In this document: in pieces, positions 57,925 to 64,000 of the stretch | How the letters are laid out: the number at the start of each line of letters is the position of its first letter | How positions within the stretch are numbered: position 1 is the stretch's first letter | From: Bosea sp. BIWAKO-01 | Lineage (GTDB): Bacteria; Pseudomonadota; Alphaproteobacteria; Rhizobiales; Beijerinckiaceae | Assembly: GCF_001748145.1 (NCBI RefSeq) | Contig: NZ_BCQA01000001.1 | Span: 4,118,501-4,182,500, forward strand | DNA length: 64,000 nt | Reading direction: 5' to 3' | The notes under the pieces: generated by a model | What the model was told of the DNA's origin: nothing | The model's database searches: none | The model's input: only the letters and a program-made list of their open reading frames with translations | Program-made: the position numbers and the translations under genes

Positions 57925-58746
57925 ATGTCCCAGATTCCTGCCGGCCCGTCGGCCCCGCCACAGCGCGAACCGATCCTGAACCTGCCATCCGCCGTCGTCT
58001 GGCTGATTGCCGCGCTCGCGCTGATCCAGGCCGGGCGCTCCGTGCTGTCGGAGTATGACGACTTCGTCCTGATGTCCTGGCTCGCTTTCGTGCCGGCGCG
58101 GCTGAGCCTCTGGCTCGACCCCAGCCGTGCGCAGGACATGCTCGCCGAGTTGACGCAAAGGATGGCCGGGCAGGATCTGGCAGACCGGTTGCAGCTTGTG
58201 CGGTTGCTGATTGCCGATGGCGGCCCGCGCCTCTGGACCTTGCTCACCTATGGTCTGCTGCACGGCTCCTGGGTGCATCTGCTGTCAAACGTCGTCTGGC
58301 TTGCGGCCTTCGGCAGTCCGGTGGCGCGTCGCCTTGGAACCGGGCGCTTTCTGAATCTGATGGCGCTTTCGACGATCGGCGGCGCTCTGCTGCACTGGTG
58401 GTCACGCGATCTCGATGTGCTGCCTTTGGTCGGCGCCTCCGCGGCCGTTTCAGGAGCGACTGCCGCTGCGATCCGCTTCGTCTTCGCACCTGGCTTGCGC
58501 TTCGGTGGGTTGGCGGATGACGCCGTGGTGCGCTCGATTCCTGCGGAACCTTTCGGGCAGCTCTGGCGCAATCCGCGCTCTCTGATCTTCATCGTGATCT
58601 GGTTCGCCACGAATTTCCTGTTCGGAGCGGGGCTGGTTCCGATCCTGGGCGAGGACACCAGCATTGCCTGGGAGGCGCATATCGGCGGCTTTCTCGTCGG
58701 ACTCCTGCTGTTCCCGCTGCTCGATCGCGGCGCGGTACGGCGCTGA
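57925..58746 (+). CDS. Rhomboid family intramembrane serine protease
   Basis: 273 residues from the ATG at 57925. About six membrane segments. GSWVHLLSNVVWLAAFGSPV holds the conserved HxxxN. The catalytic Ser is in PLVGASAAVSGATAA (GxSG-type), and the catalytic His is in AWEAHIGGFLVG. The enzyme cleaves membrane-anchored proteins; substrate unknown. The frame is open upstream to 57709 across a terminator-like hairpin, so that part is not included. Confidence 0.88.
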   Translation: MSQIPAGPSAPPQREPILNLPSAVVWLIAALALIQAGRSVLSEYDDFVLMSWLAFVPARLSLWLDPSRAQDMLAELTQRMAGQDLADRLQLVRLLIADGGPRLWTLLTYGLLHGSWVHLLSNVVWLAAFGSPVARRLGTGRFLNLMALSTIGGALLHWWSRDLDVLPLVGASAAVSGATAAAIRFVFAPGLRFGGLADDAVVRSIPAEPFGQLWRNPRSLIFIVIWFATNFLFGAGLVPILGEDTSIAWEAHIGGFLVGLLLFPLLDRGAVRR

Positions 58747-58942
58747 GCGGTCCTGAAGTCGCCAATCAGCCCGCGGCGTCGCGCCATTCGCCTTGCCGTC
58801 GCCCCGGTCTTCGCACACACTCCCGGTTCTGCGAAGGGCTTGCGGCGGCCTCTTTGGCGACTTGACCCGTCATCGGCCGGGCAACGCTCCCGTTGATTTC
58901 GCGCGCCAGGGCGATGGCGCGCCAAACAGGAGGAACGCGTTC

Positions 58943-59374
58943 ATGAACGTCGCGCAGATTCTCGGGAACAAGGGGCACGATGTCATCTCGGTGCAGCCGC
59001 ATCGTACGCTCGCCGAGGCAATCCGCACGCTTGGCGAGAAGCGTATCGGCGCAGTCGTGGTCACTGGCGCTGACGGCAGCTTGCTCGGAATCCTGTCCGA
59101 AAGAGACATCATCCGCGCTCTTGCCGAAACTGGGACGGCCGCATTGGAAAGCCCTGTCTCGCGGATCATGACGGCCAAGGTCGTTACCTGCCGCCATGAG
59201 ACCAGCGTCGATGAGTTGATGGAGCTGATGACGGTGGGCCGTTTCCGCCATGTTCCGGTGCTTGAAAACGGGCGGGTCACGGGGATCGTCTCGATCGGGG
59301 ACGTCGTGAAGCACCGTGTCGCCGAGATCGAGGCCGAGAGCCGGGCCATGCGGGATTATATCGCGATGGCCTGA
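58943..59374 (+). CDS. CBS-domain pair protein
   Basis: 143 residues from the ATG at 58943 with a CAGGAGGAA site. Two CBS motifs: LAEAIRTLGEKRIGAVVVT plus GILSERDIIRAL, and SVDELMELMTVGRFRHVPVL plus GIVSIGDVVKH. CBS pairs bind adenosyl ligands and regulate partner proteins, but no catalytic domain is attached. Function unknown. Stands alone on the plus strand. Confidence 0.9.
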   Translation: MNVAQILGNKGHDVISVQPHRTLAEAIRTLGEKRIGAVVVTGADGSLLGILSERDIIRALAETGTAALESPVSRIMTAKVVTCRHETSVDELMELMTVGRFRHVPVLENGRVTGIVSIGDVVKHRVAEIEAESRAMRDYIAMA

Positions 59375-59407
59375 GGCCGGTCTGCCCTGCAGAGCTTGCA
59401 GCCGGGA

Positions 59408-60385
59408 TCAGTCGGCCGCGATGTGATTGCTCGCGACCATGGCCGCGATCTCGTCGAGCGCGCGCCGTGCGGCGACGCGGCCGAGTTCCATGGCCTCATC
59501 GGCTCGATGGAAATCGAACAGGCCGACCTTGGCGAGCTTGGGTCCGATCATGACGTCGGGCGGGTCGCCGGCCAGCCGTGAGCGCGAGATGCGATCCTGG
59601 GTGATGTTGAAGGCATCGACCATCACGCCGGCGAGCCCGGGCTGATCGTTGCTGGCGCGGCCAAGGAAGCCGCGCATGCGCCGTGCCGCACCGCTGATGC
59701 CGTCCAGCCAGCGCGAAGTCGGGCGAATGTCGAGCTCGGGCAGGGGATCGGGGTCCGGATCCGAGCTGTGGTTCTGGATGGTGGTGCCGCGTCCCGAGAG
59801 GTCGCTGTTGAGATTGACGCAGATCACGACATCGGCGCCAAGCGCCCGTGCGGCGGTGACTGGCACAGGGTTGACCAGTGCGCCGTCCATCAGCCAGCGC
59901 CCGCCGAGCTTCACCGGATCGAAGACGCCGGGCAGCGCGTAGGAGGCACGCAGGGCCTCGACGAGCGGGCCATGGGTCAGCCAGATTTCGTGTCCCGTGC
60001 CGAGCTCTGTCGCCACGGCGACGAAGCGCTGCGGCAGGGCCTCGATGCGGATGCCGACAAGGTCGCGTTCAAGCAGACGCTTCAGGCGACCACCGGAGAT
60101 GAGGCCCGCGCCACCGATGTGGAAGTCCATCAGTCCGACGACACGGCGCTTGGTCAGCCCGATCGCGAATTCGGTCAGCGCCGGCAGCTTTCCCGCGGAA
60201 AAGCAGCCGCCGACCACGGCCCCGATCGATGTTCCGGCAATGACATCGGGGGCGAAGCCCGCTTCAGTCAGGACCTCGATCACGCCGATATGGGCCCAGC
60301 CGCGCGCAGCTCCGCCACCGAGAGCAAGGCCGATCCTGGGTCTGCTGCTGCGCCGTAGCAGCGGTTCGGTACTAAGATCATTCAT
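59408..60385 (-). CDS. Patatin-like phospholipase (RssA-like)
   Basis: 325 residues from the ATG at 60385; in-frame starts reach 60469. IGLALGGGAARGWAHIGVIEVL forms the oxyanion hole. The nucleophile is in GTSIGAVVGG and the Asp of the dyad in LMDGALVNPVP. Length fits RssA-type patatins. A lipid acyl hydrolase is likely; the physiological lipid is unknown. Confidence 0.9.
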   Translation of the reverse strand: MNDLSTEPLLRRSSRPRIGLALGGGAARGWAHIGVIEVLTEAGFAPDVIAGTSIGAVVGGCFSAGKLPALTEFAIGLTKRRVVGLMDFHIGGAGLISGGRLKRLLERDLVGIRIEALPQRFVAVATELGTGHEIWLTHGPLVEALRASYALPGVFDPVKLGGRWLMDGALVNPVPVTAARALGADVVICVNLNSDLSGRGTTIQNHSSDPDPDPLPELDIRPTSRWLDGISGAARRMRGFLGRASNDQPGLAGVMVDAFNITQDRISRSRLAGDPPDVMIGPKLAKVGLFDFHRADEAMELGRVAARRALDEIAAMVASNHIAAD

Positions 60386-60583
60386 AGAGGCCACGCCGCC
60401 GCCCATTCCAAAGGCCCGTCGAGCAATACCATCCCATAACATGATCCCGACCCTCCGCGGGTGGACCATCGTCTCGCGAGAAAGTGAGGAGAACCTGAAT
60501 CACACGCGCGACGGTTGCGCCTAACAAGCGGATTTGACAGAAAAATGTTAGATTGGTGAAAGGATTACCAACGCGGGCCTGCG

Positions 60584-60994
60584 TCACGTGGCGACCAGGG
60601 TGAGAGGTTCGGCTGCGGCATCGCGCAGCGGCTTCACCCGGTAAAAGCACGAGTGCCGGCCCGTGTGGCAGCAACCGCCATCGCCTGCGACCTTCACCTT
60701 CAGCCAAATGGCATCCTGGTCGCAGTCGACGCGCATCTCGAGGATGGTCTGGACCTGCCCGGAGGTGGCGCCCTTGTGCCAGAGCTCCTTGCGCGAGCGC
60801 GACCAGTACCAGGCTTCCCCCGTCGCGATACTGCGTTGAAGGGCTTCGGCATTCATATGGGCGACCATCAGGAGTTCGCCCGTCTCGGCGTCGGTTGTCA
60901 CACAAGTGACGAGGCCGCTGGTGTCGAAGCGCGGCGCCAGCGTCGTGCCTTCCTCGAGCGTGTGCTTGTCGGAGAAAACGGGGAAGCTGGACAT
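60584..60994 (-). CDS. hisI: Phosphoribosyl-AMP cyclohydrolase
   Basis: 136 residues from the ATG at 60994. [47 protein letters not shown] and [16 protein letters not shown] are the HisI hallmarks, including the Asp and Cys metal ligands. It opens the ring of phosphoribosyl-AMP in histidine synthesis. It is a stand-alone HisI without HisE. It lies 90 nt downstream of folE on the same strand, an arrangement common in alphaproteobacteria. Confidence 0.93.
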   Translation of the reverse strand: MSSFPVFSDKHTLEEGTTLAPRFDTSGLVTCVTTDAETGELLMVAHMNAEALQRSIATGEAWYWSRSRKELWHKGATSGQVQTILEMRVDCDQDAIWLKVKVAGDGGCCHTGRHSCFYRVKPLRDAAAEPLTLVAT

Positions 60995-61084
60995 TGGCGG
61001 CTCCGCAGCAGGACAGGGCGCATCCCGCGAGGCGCCCTCTATCATGGCTGCGGTGGTTATCGCCAATGCCGCGTCGCGCCAATC

Positions 61085-61726
61085 CTACAGGCCAGGCGAC
61101 TTGACCATGGTGAAGAAGCGGACCTGTTCGGCAGGGTCCTTGAACACGCCGGTATATTGCGTGGTCAGCGTCGATGAGCCCTGCTTCAGCACGCCACGCA
61201 TCGACATGCACATATGCTCGGCCTCGACCAGGACGGCGACGCCGCGCGGTTCGAGTGCCTTGTCGATGATCCGGGCGATCTGCGCCGTCATGGCCTCCTG
61301 GGTCTGGAGGCGCCGGGCGTAGACATCGACGATGCGCGCCAGCTTCGACAGGCCGACCACTCCCTTGGCGGGGTAGTAACCGATATGCGCCTTGCCGACG
61401 AAAGGCACCATGTGGTGCTCGCAATGCGAATGGAACGGGATGTCGCGGACGAGGACCATGTCCTGATAATTGTCGACCTCCTCGAAGACCCGGTCGAGGA
61501 TCTCGTCGGGATTTTCGGAGTAGCCCCTGTAGAATTCCTTGTAGGCCTTGGCGACGCGCTGCGGCGTTTCCAGCAGGCCTTCGCGGGAGGGGTCGTCGCC
61601 CGCCCACAGAAGGAGGGTCCGAACAGCCTCCTCAGCCTCTTCCTGGGTCGGACGCCTGTCTAGAAACTTGTCAGCGGAGGGGCTGAGAGCCCTCTCGACG
61701 GACAAGGACTTAACCACAGGGATCAT
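61085..61726 (-). CDS. folE: GTP cyclohydrolase I
   Basis: 213 residues from the ATG at 61726. The zinc and catalytic region is intact: [36 protein letters not shown] and [12 protein letters not shown]. It makes 7,8-dihydroneopterin triphosphate, the first step toward folate, and possibly also queuosine precursors. Upstream of hisI. Both genes act on nucleotide-derived metabolites. Confidence 0.94.
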   Translation of the reverse strand: MIPVVKSLSVERALSPSADKFLDRRPTQEEAEEAVRTLLLWAGDDPSREGLLETPQRVAKAYKEFYRGYSENPDEILDRVFEEVDNYQDMVLVRDIPFHSHCEHHMVPFVGKAHIGYYPAKGVVGLSKLARIVDVYARRLQTQEAMTAQIARIIDKALEPRGVAVLVEAEHMCMSMRGVLKQGSSTLTTQYTGVFKDPAEQVRFFTMVKSPGL

Positions 61727-61929
61727 GTGGTGCCTCCCGTTACGGTTCGTGTCCCAAGGCCTAGCGATGCAGATTCGGCGGGTCGCCGTGACATCACGTC
61801 GCCTCGTAAGAATTGCGACAAGTTCTGCTCCTGCGGCATCATCGGGCGCCACCCATCTCCCGCACGCAGGCGTTCCACCCTATATTGGAACCGCGCGCCG
61901 GTCATTCCAGAGCCGGCGAGGACCAAGTC

Positions 61930-62400
61930 ATGCTGAGCGACGTCTACAACAAACGCATCCTGGAACTGGCAGGAAACATCCCGCTGCTCGAGCGATTGCC
62001 GACGCCGGACGCGACTGCGACCGCACATTCCAGACTGTGCGGCTCCACCGTCACCGTCGATCTGACGATGGACGGTGATGTCGTCATCGGCTTCGGGCAT
62101 GACGTCAAAGCCTGTGCGCTTGGGCAGGCTTCCTCCTCGATCATGGCGCGCCATGTCATCGGGGCCACGGCCGGCGAACTTCGCGCGGTTCGCGAGCAGG
62201 CCCGTGCGATCCTGAAGGAGAATGCCGAGCCGCCTGCCGGCAAATGGAGCGATCTCGCGGTTCTGGTGCCGGTGCGCGACTATAAGGCGCGCCATGCCTC
62301 GACCATGCTGACCTTCGACGCCGTGGTCGACGCGATCGGTCAGATCGAGGCGGCGCGCGAGGCCGCGGCGCCGGCAGCCAAGGTCGCGGCGCTCAGGTGA
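61930..62400 (+). CDS. NifU/IscU-like iron-sulfur cluster scaffold
   Basis: 156 residues from the ATG at 61930. Two cluster-ligand Cys are seen in HSRLCGSTVTVDL and VKACALGQASSSIMA. The third Cys expected near PVRDYKARHASTML is absent, so the site may use another ligand or be a lower-affinity carrier. It is divergent from folE, and its 3' end overlaps the acid-phosphatase gene by 8 nt. Confidence 0.84.
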   Translation: MLSDVYNKRILELAGNIPLLERLPTPDATATAHSRLCGSTVTVDLTMDGDVVIGFGHDVKACALGQASSSIMARHVIGATAGELRAVREQARAILKENAEPPAGKWSDLAVLVPVRDYKARHASTMLTFDAVVDAIGQIEAAREAAAPAAKVAALR

Positions 62401-63142
62401 GCCCCAGTGACTTTCGGATTTCGGGACGTGTTTCGTCGAAACGCTGCTTGAAGGCTCGGTCCGCCAGAAGCGCATCGGCAACTTGTCGGCCGATTTTCTC
62501 GCCCGCCACCAGGTCGCTGGCATAATGGAAGCCGCAAACCAGCCGGCTCTCGCCATAGCTTGTGACGCGCTCCGCGAACTTGTCCTTCATCTCCGGGGCA
62601 GCATCGCTGAGCAGCGCGGCATAGAGCGCGGCGGTCGCGGCATGGCCGGCGGGGAAGGAGGTCCCTTCCGGCCTGCCACCGGGGCACGGCTTGACCCTGA
62701 CCTTGTTCCACATCGCAAAGGGCCGGGTCCGCGAGGTCAGGCGGCGGACGCTGAGGAGCACGATGCCGAGTTCGATATTCGCTTCGCGGAAAAGCAGGCG
62801 AACCTCGCGGTGCTCGGAGAGATGCGCGTCGATTCCCATGCCTTCGAGAAAGCGGGCGAGCGTCTGGTATTGATCGGCGATCGCGGCCTTCTCGCGCTCC
62901 GGCGTCCGATTCAGCGTGATCTGCAAGACCTCTTCGAACTCCTTCCGGTGCTCGGGCGAGTTCATTGCCGGGGGCAGACCGATGATCTTGGCGACATCGA
63001 TCTTGCCGGGCTCAAGCCAGAGGAGGCTGTTCCGCTGCTGGGCCGGCGCTGATGTCAGGGACAAAAGCAAGGCGGCGGGAACCAGAATGGAGGTCGCGCC
63101 GATGCGGAAACGGGAGGCCGATCGCGGAGCGGAGCAAAGCAT
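62393..63142 (-). CDS. PAP2-type acid phosphatase (class A-like)
   Basis: 249 residues with a signal peptide (LVPAALLLSLTSAPAQQ). The phosphatase motif is visible as KVRVKP (K/R start), SFPAGHAATAALYAALL and SYGESRLVCGFHYASDLVAG. Class A non-specific acid phosphatases are periplasmic. The start at 63142 may be slightly too long. Substrate unspecific by family. Confidence 0.87.
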   Translation of the reverse strand: MLCSAPRSASRFRIGATSILVPAALLLSLTSAPAQQRNSLLWLEPGKIDVAKIIGLPPAMNSPEHRKEFEEVLQITLNRTPEREKAAIADQYQTLARFLEGMGIDAHLSEHREVRLLFREANIELGIVLLSVRRLTSRTRPFAMWNKVRVKPCPGGRPEGTSFPAGHAATAALYAALLSDAAPEMKDKFAERVTSYGESRLVCGFHYASDLVAGEKIGRQVADALLADRAFKQRFDETRPEIRKSLGLT

Positions 63143-63156
63143 GAGCGAATCTCAAA

Positions 63157-63519
63157 ATGAAACAGGTAATGACGAAGAACGATGAAATGACATCGGTGCG
63201 CGTGTTGTCACGTCTTTTTGCGCGTGCACCCCGTTCTGGCGCGCATTGGTTGATTCGCGGTTACCAGCTCAGCATCTCGATGCTGATCGGACGGCAATGT
63301 CGGCATTGGCCGAGTTGCTCGACCTACACGGACGAGGCGATCCAGCGCTTTGGTCTCTGGCGCGGCGGCTGGATCGGGGTCGCGCGGATCTGCCGCTGTA
63401 CGCCGCTCGGCACCAGCGGCATCGATCTCGTCTGCGAGGAGCTGCCGCCAAAGGCGCGCTGGTACCTGCCCTGGCGCTATGGCCGCTGGCGCGGCGTCAA
63501 TGCGCCTCCCGTGGAGTAG
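63157..63519 (+). CDS. yidD: Membrane protein insertion efficiency factor YidD
   Basis: Up to 120 residues; starts at 63157, 63169 and 63187 are possible. LIRGYQLSISMLIGRQCRHWPSCSTYTDEAIQRFG and RICRCTPLGTSGIDLV are the YidD signature with the three conserved Cys (positions 63270-63420). It assists YidC-dependent insertion of inner-membrane proteins. It stands alone here, away from rnpA and yidC. Confidence 0.88.
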   Translation: MKQVMTKNDEMTSVRVLSRLFARAPRSGAHWLIRGYQLSISMLIGRQCRHWPSCSTYTDEAIQRFGLWRGGWIGVARICRCTPLGTSGIDLVCEELPPKARWYLPWRYGRWRGVNAPPVE

Positions 63520-63562
63520 GTCGCGTCCAGCGGCCTCTGCCATCGGGGGACATGCGCCGAGA

Positions 63563-63793
63563 TCAACGTGGCTTGCCTCCGGCCTGGGCGTTCTGCATCG
63601 CCGCCCTGCAGCCCTCGGAGAATGCGGCCTGTCTTTCGCGGAAACAGGCGACAAGCCGTCCACCACCAGGCTTCACGCCCGGGCAATTGGCGACGAAGTC
63701 TTCCTGACAGGCCTTGCGGATGGCGGCGGTGTCCTGCGCGAGGGCAGGTGGTGCCGCGAGAAGGGCGAGGGCAATCAATGCCGTCCTGCGCAT
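63563..63793 (-). CDS. Exported cysteine-rich repeat protein
   Basis: 76 residues from the ATG at 63793. A signal peptide (RRTALIALALLAAPPALAQ) precedes a short domain with four Cys, ACQEDFVANCPGV then ACFRERQAAFSEGCRAAM, the Cys-rich repeat known from Golgi apparatus proteins (Cys_rich_FGFR). Periplasmic; function unknown. It converges on yidD. Confidence 0.82.
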   Translation of the reverse strand: MRRTALIALALLAAPPALAQDTAAIRKACQEDFVANCPGVKPGGGRLVACFRERQAAFSEGCRAAMQNAQAGGKPR

Positions 63794-64000
63794 TGGGCGC
63801 TCCCAAGTCTGAACCGGCATAGCTTACAAGCCATTCTGGCGGGCGTGTGGCAGGCCGGAGGCCCTGGGCGAAATCGGCGGAATGCTGCACCTGCGAGTGA
63901 TTGCGCGGTTGGCGCGCCTCGTATAGGCGAGACGCACGCGGGAGCCGAAACCGGCTGCAGGCTCCCGCGACTTCACAGATGCAGCCGGCCTTGACTTACG
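63794..64000. other. Window edge, no gene; one strong hairpin
   Basis: No supported gene. CGCGGGAGCC (63937-63946) and GGCTCCCGCG (63960-63969) form a perfect 10-bp hairpin with a 13-nt loop, perhaps the terminator of a gene outside the window. Confidence 0.45.

Noticed and set aside
1..64000. Prophage, insertion sequence or integrative element
   Set aside because: No transposase, integrase, phage structural gene or terminal inverted repeats were recognised.

Overview
The window is chromosomal DNA of a GC-rich alphaproteobacterium, most likely of the Hyphomicrobiales (Rhizobiales). Signs are the Usg protein, DUF3126 and zf-CHCC proteins, a BTLCP-type cysteine peptidase, rhizobial-type palindromic intergenic repeats, frequent GTG/TTG starts and GTTAAC-type motifs. 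Overall gene content resembles Bosea, but that is an impression and not a proof. I see no insertion sequence, prophage, CRISPR array or rRNA; there is one tRNA gene (tRNA-Leu, anticodon TAA).

Positions 1-17500 hold two catabolic blocks. On the minus strand, a tight five-gene operon (about 4781 to 550) combines beta-ketoadipate-type enzymes (PcaB-, PcaD- and PcaC-like) with a split aconitase X placed in the middle; I do not know a described pathway with that order. On the plus strand, coxG and then coxS-coxL-coxM encode a molybdenum hydroxylase of the form II CO-dehydrogenase-like type (AYRGAGR active-site loop, not the form I Cys loop). Its maturation genes follow: a RidA protein, CoxD MoxR-ATPase, an NTF2-fold protein, CoxE VWA protein, an XdhC split into two genes by a LysE exporter, and a MoeA/MobA-like fusion. 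A soluble chemoreceptor with a globin-like N-terminus lacking the heme-ligating histidine sits between coxG and coxS.

Positions 17700-32000 hold usg and exoD, a GGDEF-EAL protein, and a four-gene Anbu cluster (circularly permuted ATP-grasp, alpha-E protein, transglutaminase fold with its catalytic Cys replaced by Pro, Anbu proteasome-like protease). A TetR repressor follows with a clear palindromic operator over the promoter of a saccharopine-dehydrogenase-like gene, then map-radC with a hairpin over the map start, a selenium-binding protein/methanethiol oxidase with a membrane partner, and an FkbM methyltransferase.

Positions 32000-64000 are mostly housekeeping and accessory genes: a CinA-type molybdopterin-fold protein, gpt, EamA exporter, PIG-L deacetylase, an acyl-activating enzyme, tRNA-Leu, CorC/CNNM protein, cysE, a LysR regulator divergent from an SHMT-like PLP enzyme, gamma-carbonic anhydrase, PilZ and PAS proteins, rhomboid, CBS, patatin, hisI, folE, a NifU-like scaffold, an acid phosphatase and yidD. 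Two gene remnants are visible: a chemoreceptor C-terminus beside a strikingly AT-rich stretch (about 33000-33190), and half of a chromate transporter (about 43200-43815).

The most useful non-coding signal is a dispersed hairpin family with four copies (5415, 27119, 51206 and 54893). It has a shared lead-in sequence but different, compensated stems. Twice its end supplies the stop codon of the neighbouring gene.
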